Shown here in pieces: positions 24,662 to 32,455 of a stretch of 64,000 nucleotides of DNA. The number at the start of each line of letters is the position of its first letter. Within the stretch, counting starts at the first letter, position 1. Both the position numbers and the translations under genes were made by a program. The notes under the pieces are model-generated. The model ran no database searches. It was not told the DNA's origin and saw only the letters and a list, made by a program, of their open reading frames with translations. This DNA comes from Anaerolineae bacterium (GTDB taxonomy: Bacteria > Chloroflexota > Anaerolineae > Aggregatilineales > Aggregatilineaceae): assembly GCA_027494015.1 (NCBI GenBank), contig JAOSJP010000001.1, positions 496,001 through 560,000 of the forward strand, written 5' to 3'.

Positions 24662-26996
24662 CGGATTCCCCTTCAAGCAACTGCTCTGGCGCGGCCCGGC
24701 GGAAGTAGGCGCGATAGGCCGCCGTCTCGTTCACGCGGGCGGCAAAGGCGCTGAGCAGGGCGCGGTCGCCCTCAGTGAGAGGGCTGGCTCCGGCTGCCAG
24801 CGTCAGACTGCCAGCGGAGTCTTCGCGCCAGTCCAGCGCGCCGCGCGAGTGCAGGTAACGCAGGGCCAGGCGGACGGTCTCCGGCGGCTGAGCGACGGCT
24901 TCGGCCAGCGCGCCGATCGTCGTGTTTCCCTCTTCGCGGTTGATGACGAACCTGGTTAGCTCGATCAGGCGGCGCAGCACGGCGTCGCGGCTGACGAGCG
25001 GCGGGTCGGCGCCGATCAGCACGATCCGCCTGGGGGCAACTGCGCGCAGCGTTCCTGACAGGGCCTGCGGGCTGCTGGGAGCGGTGAAGATGACGAGCGT
25101 CTCGCTGGGCTGAAGTGAGGACAGGGGCAGCCCCGGCGACTCCGCCCGGAGGTACCCCTCGGCCCAGACGACCGCCTGAGGGTGTTCGCGCCGGATGTCG
25201 GCCAACGCCTGGTTGGGGTGGGGGGACGCCCGCCGGTCCACGACGAGGCGCGCGGGGGCCTGCACCGCGACGGGCGCGGAGGGCGAGGGGCGATAGTCCA
25301 CGAGGGTAAGCTGCAATTCCGGCGCGCCGCGATAGGTGCTGATCTGTGCCTGGAATGCCAGGTCGAAGAGGCCCGCTGGCAGGGCGGCGCTGGCGCTGTT
25401 CCACCAGAGCACCCTTTGGCGAACGTCTTCCTCGTCGCGCACTGTAAGCTGGCGGTGGGCCTGCTCGCGGCCCAGGGGTGTGGCGCTGTCCAGCAGCAGC
25501 CGCTCGCTGACCAGGATGGGGCGTGGGTTCCCTTCGCCGAAGGGGGCCAGGCGCTCGATGTCGCGGGCCAGGTCGAGCGTCACTTCGCGCAGGGGGAGCA
25601 CGGCGTCAATGGGCAGGCGGCCTTCTGTCGGCGGCGCGGGCTGGGCGGCGAGCGCGTCGGACAGGCGGCGGCGGAAAGCCGGGATGTGATCGGCGGGCAG
25701 GGAGAGTCCCGCCGCGCCGGGGTGCCCGCCGAAGGTGTGCAGCAGATCGGCCTGGGCAGCGATGGCCGCGCTGATGTCGTGGCCGCCGAACGAGCGGGCA
25801 GAGCCGCGCGCCATGTCGCCGCTGAGGGTCAGCAGCACGACCGGGCGCGCGAACTGCTCGGCCAGGCGGTTGGCGACGATGCCGAGCAGCCCCGCGTGCC
25901 AGGTGGGGGAGGCCAGGACGAGGGCGCGCCATTCCAGCAGCGCCGGGTCTTGCTCGATCTGCGCCTGGGCAGCGGCGAGAATCTGGCGCTCATAGAGGCG
26001 GCGCTGGTTGTTGAGGGCCTCCAATTGCGCTGCGAGCACCTGCGCCTGCGCCGGGTCGGTCGTCGTGAGCAGGTCAACCCCCAGGCGCGCGTCGTGCAGG
26101 CGGCCCGCCGCGTTGAGGCGCGGGGCGATCTGGAAGGCGATGTCGGTTTCGCTGAGGGGGGCGGCGTCAAGCTGAGCGATCTCGCACAGCGCGGCCAGGC
26201 CAACACGCCTCGCCTGGCGTAGCTGCGCCAGGCCGAGCTGGAGCAGGTAGCGCGTGTCGTCGCGCAGGGCGGCGACATCGGCGACGATGCCCAGGGCGAC
26301 GAGATCGGTCAGTGCTGCGCTTTCGGCGGGGCGCTGGGCCGCGTCGAAGAGCGCCTCGACCAGCTTGTAGGCCACGCCCACGCCGGGCAGCGCGGCGAGC
26401 GGGTGCGCGGGCGGCAGGCGCTTGGGATTGAGCACGGCGTCGGCGGCGGGGAGAGAATCTGGCAGGTCGTGGTGGTCGGTGACGATGACGGTTAGCCCGT
26501 TTTGCTTCGCATAGTCAATAGCCCCATGTGCCGAAACCCCGGTGTCGCAGGTGAGCAGCAGCGCTGGCGCGTGCTGGCTGATCTGCCCGGCCAGGGCTGG
26601 CAGGTGGACGCCGTGCGATTCCTCCAGGCGGTTGGGGATGTAGTAGGCGACCGTCGCGCCGAGACTCTGCAATGCCGTGACAAGGAGCGCGGTTGCCGTC
26701 TGCCCGTCCACGTCGAAGTCGCCCCAGACGAGGATCGGCTGTCGGCGGCGAATCGTCGCCTGGATGAGCGCGGTTGCGGCCTCCAGGTCTGGCAGGGCAT
26801 CAGGTGGCGCAGGGTGATAGTGCTGCGGGTCGAGGAAGGCGCGGGCGGCGTCTGGCGTGGTGTGGCCGCGCGCGGCCAGCAGCGAGGCGACGAGCGGCGA
26901 GACGCCTAAGGCGCGCGCCAGGGTGGTGGAGACGGGCCGCCGGGAGAGGTCAGCGGGCGTCTCCCAAACAGTGTGTTTCGCGTAGTCATTAACCAA
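24621..26996 (-). CDS. recJ: Single-stranded-DNA-specific 5'-3' exonuclease RecJ
   Basis: 791 residues, similar to long Gram-positive-type RecJ. The DHH-family motifs are visible: VWGDFDVDGQTATALL, LLLTCDTGVSAHGAIDYAK, and the namesake VIVTDHHDLPDSLPAADAVLNPK, followed by GVGVAYKLVEAL. The DHHA1 region contains SFGGHDISAAIAAQADLLHTFGGHPGAAG. The C-terminal extension ends in a winged-helix-like part. RecJ degrades 5'-tailed strands in recombination and base-excision repair. The start is taken as TTG at 26996, 2 bp after the stop of the upstream nuclease gene, so the genes are coupled. Confidence 0.95.
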   Translation of the reverse strand: MVNDYAKHTVWETPADLSRRPVSTTLARALGVSPLVASLLAARGHTTPDAARAFLDPQHYHPAPPDALPDLEAATALIQATIRRRQPILVWGDFDVDGQTATALLVTALQSLGATVAYYIPNRLEESHGVHLPALAGQISQHAPALLLTCDTGVSAHGAIDYAKQNGLTVIVTDHHDLPDSLPAADAVLNPKRLPPAHPLAALPGVGVAYKLVEALFDAAQRPAESAALTDLVALGIVADVAALRDDTRYLLQLGLAQLRQARRVGLAALCEIAQLDAAPLSETDIAFQIAPRLNAAGRLHDARLGVDLLTTTDPAQAQVLAAQLEALNNQRRLYERQILAAAQAQIEQDPALLEWRALVLASPTWHAGLLGIVANRLAEQFARPVVLLTLSGDMARGSARSFGGHDISAAIAAQADLLHTFGGHPGAAGLSLPADHIPAFRRRLSDALAAQPAPPTEGRLPIDAVLPLREVTLDLARDIERLAPFGEGNPRPILVSERLLLDSATPLGREQAHRQLTVRDEEDVRQRVLWWNSASAALPAGLFDLAFQAQISTYRGAPELQLTLVDYRPSPSAPVAVQAPARLVVDRRASPHPNQALADIRREHPQAVVWAEGYLRAESPGLPLSSLQPSETLVIFTAPSSPQALSGTLRAVAPRRIVLIGADPPLVSRDAVLRRLIELTRFVINREEGNTTIGALAEAVAQPPETVRLALRYLHSRGALDWREDSAGSLTLAAGASPLTEGDRALLSAFAARVNETAAYRAYFRRAAPEQLLEGESDDEVSNPGTDDAR

Positions 26997-26998
26997 AA

Positions 26999-27838
26999 TC
27001 AGAAGCCTACCTCACCAACATCCTCAAAGTCCAGAACACCCTCCGCAACGTCCAGCAAATTTTCCTCTACCCCCTCAAACTCATCAAAAGCGCCCGCAAT
27101 GATTCCCCGCCCGCAGCGCGAGCGAAACTGACAATGCTCGCACAACCGCATCTCAGCAGTCAAGGGCCAAACGCCTCCCTCGTCCCCTCCCCGAATCGCC
27201 TGAATCAGCCCCACAAGACGAGCACCATACTCCTGATGCTGCTGCTCCGAGTACGCGAACACCACTGGCGAGTTAGCTTCTGCCGGAAACCAATACACCA
27301 TCGAGATCATCTCCGGCCTCAGCCAACTCCCCCACATGCCCGGCCCCACCGCAGCCACCAGATACGGGTACAACACCGTCTGCATGCGCCAAGCCAACCA
27401 CGAGCGACGCAGCGCCCGCCCGTGCGTCTTCCAGTCGAAGATGGTCACGCGCGCCCCCGGCTCAACGACCACAAGGTCGAGCGCCGCCAGCGCCCGCGCG
27501 CCGAACAACTCAGCGGACAGCCGCAGCTCCGGGAAGCGCTCGCCGGGCAGGGAATGCAGCATCTCAAAGCCCAGGTAGGCGTCCCACCAGGCCCGCAGCA
27601 CTTCATCGTCTAATCCTGCCGCGATCTCGGCTGCGGGGAGTCCAAGCTGGTGACGCTCGACCAGGCGGTGAAACTGCGTGCCCCGGCGCACAAACGCCTC
27701 ATACTCAGACAGCGGCTCGGCCATCACCGCCGGCCACTGCTGCCCCTGCACGTAGCGCAACTGGAAACGCCGGGGGCAGTCCACGAAATCTTGCAGATTC
27801 GCCTGGCTGAACGCGAAACCATCTGGCAGCATCACCAT
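26999..27838 (-). CDS. PD-(D/E)XK nuclease with probable Fe-S cluster (Cas4/AddB-C-terminal type)
   Basis: 279 residues from the ATG at 27838 (a GTG at 27850 is possible). The order of motifs is that of RecB/AddB-type nucleases: FSQANLQDFVDCPRRFQLRYV with the first cysteine at residue 21, RGTQFHRLVERHQLG, ALAALDLVVVEPGARVTIFDWKTHGRAL with the Asp...Asp-Trp-Lys catalytic triad, a QTVLYPYLV helix, and CEHCQFRSRCGRG with three more cysteines, giving a four-Cys iron-sulfur staple. It stands alone but lies directly after a UvrD helicase and an AddB-like gene, so it probably supplies their nuclease activity. Confidence 0.88.
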   Translation of the reverse strand: MVMLPDGFAFSQANLQDFVDCPRRFQLRYVQGQQWPAVMAEPLSEYEAFVRRGTQFHRLVERHQLGLPAAEIAAGLDDEVLRAWWDAYLGFEMLHSLPGERFPELRLSAELFGARALAALDLVVVEPGARVTIFDWKTHGRALRRSWLAWRMQTVLYPYLVAAVGPGMWGSWLRPEMISMVYWFPAEANSPVVFAYSEQQHQEYGARLVGLIQAIRGGDEGGVWPLTAEMRLCEHCQFRSRCGRGIIAGAFDEFEGVEENLLDVAEGVLDFEDVGEVGF

Positions 27839-27884
27839 ATTGACCGTCACCCTGTGTCATTCATAGCTGATTCGCGCACTGGAA

Positions 27885-30227
27885 TTACCCATCTCCATAC
27901 TCGTTGTAGGTGCCCAGGTGAATCAAGGGCAGGGCAGGTGGATTCTCGTAAGCCGCGCCCTTATGCGCGTAGCGCCCGGTGTTCCAGGAGATGACCAACT
28001 CGCGCTTCGCCCGCGTGACGCCCACGTAGAGCAGGCGCAGCCGCTCGCGCGCGCGCTCCAGCCGCGCCTCCAACGTCGCCGCGCCCTCCTCGTAGGTGGG
28101 CAGCGCGCCAACCAGATAGTCCAACTGGGCGAGCAACTCGGCTTCCAGGTTCAGCCGGATCATGCTGCCATCAGCCGAGAAGCGCGTGAACTGCCGCTCG
28201 GCGATGTAGCGGTCGTAGGGCATCCCCGACGGGAAATCATAGCTGCTGACGGCCAGCAGGTAGACCCGATCCCATTCCAGCCCCTTAGCCGCGTGCATGG
28301 TGGCAATGGTCACGACGCCCGGCTTGGGGGCGTAGCCAACCTCGTCATCGTCGAAGCCGAGGAAGCGCCGCTTGTTCTCGTTGATGCTTCTTAGCTCTTC
28401 AGCGAACTGAGCCAGCCGCCAGTCGGGATGGCTGGCGGCCAGCGCGCGGAGGGTCGTGGCGACTTTGTGGCCCAGGGCGAGGTCTGCTGGCGCATCGAAC
28501 ACATCCTGGGCGACAGTCAGGATCACCTGGTCAATTGGCAGGTCTGTGCCCTGGAGCCAACGCCTGACGCCGATCTGAAAGCGGGCAAGCTCCTCGCCAA
28601 CCCAGACGTAATCGGGCGCGAATTCCGGCGGCACCAACGCCGCGCCAGGGTCGCGTGGCCACAGGAATTCTTCGACAGTCGCGGTGGCACCGAAATAGCG
28701 GGTCAGCGTGGCGGTGGTGGCGGTGTCGGCAGTGACGAGCTCGCGCCGCTCGTCGGAAAGCTGCGCCCAGAATGCCTTCTTGAGCTTCTTGGGACTGGTG
28801 GGATCGCAGAGGTATTCCAGGATATGCAGCAGCCGCGCCACCGACTGGCGCGTGCGCGTCGAGCTGCGCAGCAGCTCCTCGAAGGGCACGTCCTTGTGGT
28901 CTTTGCGCAGCTTCTCAGCCAGGGCGTAGCCGCGATTGTTGTCCGGCACGAGCACGGCGACGGTCTCCTGGGGAGCCTGGGGCGCGTCCTGCCCGAAGTC
29001 CAGCAAGGGCCGCTCGGCCCCTGAGATGACATACTCCAGTTCGGCCAGCGAGGCGATCTTCTCGTCGGGCCGGTAGCGCAGCTCGATATGGCAGGCGTCG
29101 TCCGGCGGGTTCGGGTCGGGGTCGTCGCCCTCCGTGGGATGAATCGCGCCGCGCACCGGGCCGCGCGCCGCGTGCGGCTGGTACTCGAAGGTCGTCCTCA
29201 GCGGCGGGACGGGATGGCTCTCCGCCGTCCAGCGCACCAGCTCGTTCGCCAGATCGAGGATGGGTTGCGCTGAGCGGCCTGACACAGAGAGCGGCTTCTC
29301 TTTCACGTCTTCGCGGTCGAGGAAGCGGCGCAGAAAGCCAGGATTGGCCGTGGTGAACGTGGTGAAGATGGCCTGGTTGGGATCGCCGACACGCACCCAG
29401 TTGCGCTCCCCGCTGAGCAGACGGAGCATTTCCTCCTGCAGGCGCGAGCTATCCTGCGCCTCGTCCTCCAGGATGTAGGGCCAGCGCTGGCACAGCCGCT
29501 CCCGGTATTCTGGCTCGCGCTCCAGCGCGTCCAGCGCCAGACGGACGAGGTCGTCGAAGTCCACCGCGCCGCGATAGGCCAGGCTGCGCTGGTAGTCGGC
29601 GTAGACGCTGAGCGCAAAGCGGGCCAGGTCGAGGCTGGCCCCTTCAGACGGCAGGAGCGCGAGCAAGTCGTCCGGCGTCCGGCGCAGATCTTTGGCTTGC
29701 CTGATGAAGTTGCCGGCCAGTTGGGGCAGGATTCCCTCAAAGCCGCGCCACGCCCAGCGGGAATCAACCTCCGGGTCGAGGTACTGGCTCAGGGCGTCGC
29801 GCCACTCGGCCAGGCGCTGTGTCACGATGTCGCGCTGAATCTCCTGCGTCTCTTTCTCGTCGAGGATGATGAAATCGTCGGCCAGCCCGACGAGCGCCGG
29901 GCGCTCGTGCACGATGTCGCGGGCGAGGCCGTGCAGCGTGCGCACCCGGTAGCCGATGTGCCCGATCAGCCCGTAGTCCTGGGTGAGAATCTGAGCGATA
30001 CGGGCGCGAAAGCTGTTGACCGCCGAGTTGGTGAAGGTGACGACGAGCACCTCTTGATCTGGCTCCAGGTGGCCCCTGGAGATGAGCCGCGCGGCCAGGT
30101 GCGCCAGGGTGAAGGTCTTGCCGCTGCCCGGCACCGCCGCGATGCCCAGCTTGCCGCCGCTGTAGCCGTGCACGATGGCCTGCTGTTCCGAGCGCAGGCG
30201 AAAGGTCGGCTGGCCGTTGAAGGTCAT
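27885..30227 (-). CDS. UvrD/PcrA-like superfamily 1 helicase
   Basis: 780 residues with all SF1A motifs. Walker A (AVPGSGKTFTLAHLA) lies near residue 28. It also has VVTFTNSAVNSFRARI, motif II LEDEAQDSSRLQEEM, motif III WVRVGDPNQAIFTTF, the motif-V region TMHAAKGLEWDRVYLL and motif VI LLYVGVTRAKRELVIS. No C-terminal nuclease domain is fused, unlike AddA or RecB. The start ATG at 30227 overlaps the upstream stop by 4 bp and the nuclease gene follows after about 46 bp. It probably acts as the motor subunit of a split AddAB-type complex. A plain UvrD-paralogue role is the alternative. Confidence 0.92.
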   Translation of the reverse strand: MTFNGQPTFRLRSEQQAIVHGYSGGKLGIAAVPGSGKTFTLAHLAARLISRGHLEPDQEVLVVTFTNSAVNSFRARIAQILTQDYGLIGHIGYRVRTLHGLARDIVHERPALVGLADDFIILDEKETQEIQRDIVTQRLAEWRDALSQYLDPEVDSRWAWRGFEGILPQLAGNFIRQAKDLRRTPDDLLALLPSEGASLDLARFALSVYADYQRSLAYRGAVDFDDLVRLALDALEREPEYRERLCQRWPYILEDEAQDSSRLQEEMLRLLSGERNWVRVGDPNQAIFTTFTTANPGFLRRFLDREDVKEKPLSVSGRSAQPILDLANELVRWTAESHPVPPLRTTFEYQPHAARGPVRGAIHPTEGDDPDPNPPDDACHIELRYRPDEKIASLAELEYVISGAERPLLDFGQDAPQAPQETVAVLVPDNNRGYALAEKLRKDHKDVPFEELLRSSTRTRQSVARLLHILEYLCDPTSPKKLKKAFWAQLSDERRELVTADTATTATLTRYFGATATVEEFLWPRDPGAALVPPEFAPDYVWVGEELARFQIGVRRWLQGTDLPIDQVILTVAQDVFDAPADLALGHKVATTLRALAASHPDWRLAQFAEELRSINENKRRFLGFDDDEVGYAPKPGVVTIATMHAAKGLEWDRVYLLAVSSYDFPSGMPYDRYIAERQFTRFSADGSMIRLNLEAELLAQLDYLVGALPTYEEGAATLEARLERARERLRLLYVGVTRAKRELVISWNTGRYAHKGAAYENPPALPLIHLGTYNEYGDG

Positions 30228-32290
30228 GGCCGCTCCTCAAGAGATGCCCGGCGAAACTGCTGCAGGATGCGCAGCAAGGGGCCGCGCTGCTCGTAGCCCT
30301 GCTCGCCAAGCTCGGCGATGGCGGCGTAGATATGGCGGCGACAGCGTCGCACCAGGCCCAGTAGCAGCCGGCGCAGCGCGTCGTCGCGGGCGGCGACCTC
30401 CATCTGATCGGTCCAGACCTGGCCCGACGGGTACTCCCTGGCGAGCACGTAGGGATGGGTGAGCGGCTGTTCCAGGCGCTCCCACCACGTGCTGCTGCCC
30501 ACATCGAGCCAGAACTGATAATCTACCCAGCGGTTGCGCATCAGGAACGTGTAGGCGGGCGCGAGAAAGACCGCGTCCTGCTGCTCATCGCGCCAGCTTG
30601 TCAGGTAGAGCGCGGCCAGCAGACCCTGCTGCACCAGGGTGAAATAGTCGCGCAGCACGTCGTCCCAGCCGTCCACTGCGCCGTCTGGATAGAGCGTCTG
30701 GCGGAACTTGCGCGCGGACTCGACCAGCTCGGCAACAATGCGCCCCGCCTCGGCGTCGCTGTGAAAGCCGAATGTGGGCTGCGACAGCACTTCGCCAAAC
30801 AGGCGGCTGAAGAAGTGATCGGGCGGGATATTGCCGGAGTCCGTCTGGCGATAGGCGTCCAGCCAGGCGCGCAGTCGCTCGTAGCGCTCGCCGGCGACAT
30901 AGGTGATGCGCTGCTGCATGGCAGACTGAATGCGGTCGAACGAGCCGAGCTCAAGCTGGCCGGGCCGGTAGACAATCTGGGCCAGCAGCCAGGCGCGCAC
31001 CGGATCAAGCCCGGCGATGGAGCGGCTCAGCGCGTCGGCCACGTCCTGCGCTGGCGGGGCGATGCCCCAGTGCGGATGAGCCAGCGCCATCCAGGTGAGC
31101 ATGACACGCGCTTGCGGCTCCTCGCGCAGCGCGCGCGACGGGCGGTGCGAGACAGCGGCAATGCCGTGCTCGTCCAGCCGCGCAGTGAGGGAGAAGCGCA
31201 GGGAGTCGCTCATGAAGGGGGCGACTACCACGATCTCGCGCGGCGGCACCCCCGCCTGAACCAACCCCGCGATCTCCGCCACCACCCAATCCACCATCTG
31301 GGGGAAGAAGCGCGCCGAATGCACGGTGAGCACCTGGTCAAGCGGCGCGGCAGCAGGGGTGAGCGGCGCTGCCTGGGGAGCAACCGCCGAGGACAGCGCT
31401 TCGGCGAAGGATACCATCTCCGGGGGAGCAGCGACCGGCTCGCGCCATTCCTCGCGCTCGTCAGCAAGCTCAGCCAGCGTGCGCATTTCCGAGGAGGCTG
31501 CACCGAGGAAGAGCCGCAGGCCGCCGTCTGTGTCGTAGAGCAGCAGGGTGGACTCCAGCCCTGGCAGCAGCCAGCGGATGAAGTCCCCGGCAGCCGAGAA
31601 CTCCTCGTCCAGGCTGTCCGCCACCAGGTGGCGGTAGCGGCTGCGCAGGTAGCGGACGTAAAGCGGCTCGCTGAGCAGAGTCCTGGTGAAGACCTCGATC
31701 TGCAGCGAGAAGTCGAGCAGGCTGTAGTGCAGGCAGTGCTCGCGGAACTGGCGGGCCACATCCAGGCAAGCGCGATACACTGGCGGGCGGCTTGAGTGGC
31801 GGTCGCCCCAGGCGGCAATGAGCCGGTCGGCCACCTCATCGAGCGGAATCTGGCTGACGGCTGCCTTCGAGAGGTTGTCGAGCGTCTGGCGCATGATGGC
31901 AAACGGGCTGATACTGATGCTGTCGAAGACGCCGGTTCGCTGCGCGTCGAGCACGAGCCGGGCCATGAAATACTGCGCTGTCTCGATGGTGAGAAACAGG
32001 GGATCAAGCCCCGGCTGGGCGAAGCCGGCGCGCTCAGCGACGAGCGGCCAGAAAGTTTCCAGGCTGCGCCGGGCCAGGCCGCCCAGGGTGATCACGTCAA
32101 TGCTTGTGCCCGACGGCCACGCCGGATCGGTGAAGGCGCGCACGTAGGGCCAGCCAAGCGCCCGCTGCGGCACCAGCACCAGCACCTCGTCGCCGCGCGC
32201 GCCGGCGTCGAGCAGGTCGCGCACGTGCTGGATCGCGCGGGTTGTCTTGCCGACTCCAGCCGGCCCTTCGATGAAGCGCGTGAATGGCAT
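30224..32290 (-). CDS. AddB-like helicase-fold ATPase without nuclease domain
   Basis: 688 residues from the ATG at 32290 (the frame runs on to 32353 across the promoter). The N-terminus has a Walker A of AddB style (FIEGPAGVGKTTRAIQHV) and VLVLVPQRALGW, then a pattern typical of the degenerate UvrD-like AddB/RexB fold (SGTSIDVITLGGLARR, later VLTVHSARFFPQMVDWVVAEIAGLVQAGVPPREIVVVAP, in which the second half resembles helicase motif IV). The canonical C-terminal Fe-S nuclease is absent and is encoded separately two genes downstream. Its role is inferred as DNA-end processing and Chi-type scanning partner. First gene of the five-gene operon. Confidence 0.75.
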   Translation of the reverse strand: MPFTRFIEGPAGVGKTTRAIQHVRDLLDAGARGDEVLVLVPQRALGWPYVRAFTDPAWPSGTSIDVITLGGLARRSLETFWPLVAERAGFAQPGLDPLFLTIETAQYFMARLVLDAQRTGVFDSISISPFAIMRQTLDNLSKAAVSQIPLDEVADRLIAAWGDRHSSRPPVYRACLDVARQFREHCLHYSLLDFSLQIEVFTRTLLSEPLYVRYLRSRYRHLVADSLDEEFSAAGDFIRWLLPGLESTLLLYDTDGGLRLFLGAASSEMRTLAELADEREEWREPVAAPPEMVSFAEALSSAVAPQAAPLTPAAAPLDQVLTVHSARFFPQMVDWVVAEIAGLVQAGVPPREIVVVAPFMSDSLRFSLTARLDEHGIAAVSHRPSRALREEPQARVMLTWMALAHPHWGIAPPAQDVADALSRSIAGLDPVRAWLLAQIVYRPGQLELGSFDRIQSAMQQRITYVAGERYERLRAWLDAYRQTDSGNIPPDHFFSRLFGEVLSQPTFGFHSDAEAGRIVAELVESARKFRQTLYPDGAVDGWDDVLRDYFTLVQQGLLAALYLTSWRDEQQDAVFLAPAYTFLMRNRWVDYQFWLDVGSSTWWERLEQPLTHPYVLAREYPSGQVWTDQMEVAARDDALRRLLLGLVRRCRRHIYAAIAELGEQGYEQRGPLLRILQQFRRASLEERP

Positions 32291-32309
32291 GAGGAGCACC
32301 ACCTGCCGT

Positions 32310-32336
32310 GAACAAACACTTGTTCTAGCAAGTATA
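32310..32336 (-). promoter_or_regulatory. Promoter -10 box and palindromic operator of the repair operon
   Basis: On the minus strand TATACT (32331-32336) is followed by GAACAAGTGTTTGTTC (32310-32325), a palindrome with 6-bp perfect arms GAACAA/TTGTTC. GAACAAGTGTTT inside it differs from the GAAC-N4-GTTC LexA consensus at one base. The site sits at the expected transcription start, 20 bp before the ATG. An SOS-type operator is a reasonable inference given the genes it controls. Confidence 0.5.
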
Positions 32337-32455
32337 CCACAGACACGGACCAAGACGAGTCCTGTGTGTCTTCAGCTTTTCGACAGGGCGCGCCGTGTCC
32401 CGTCAGGATCGCGCTGATACCCAGCATACCACACGTCAGAGGAGGAGACCCGCCC

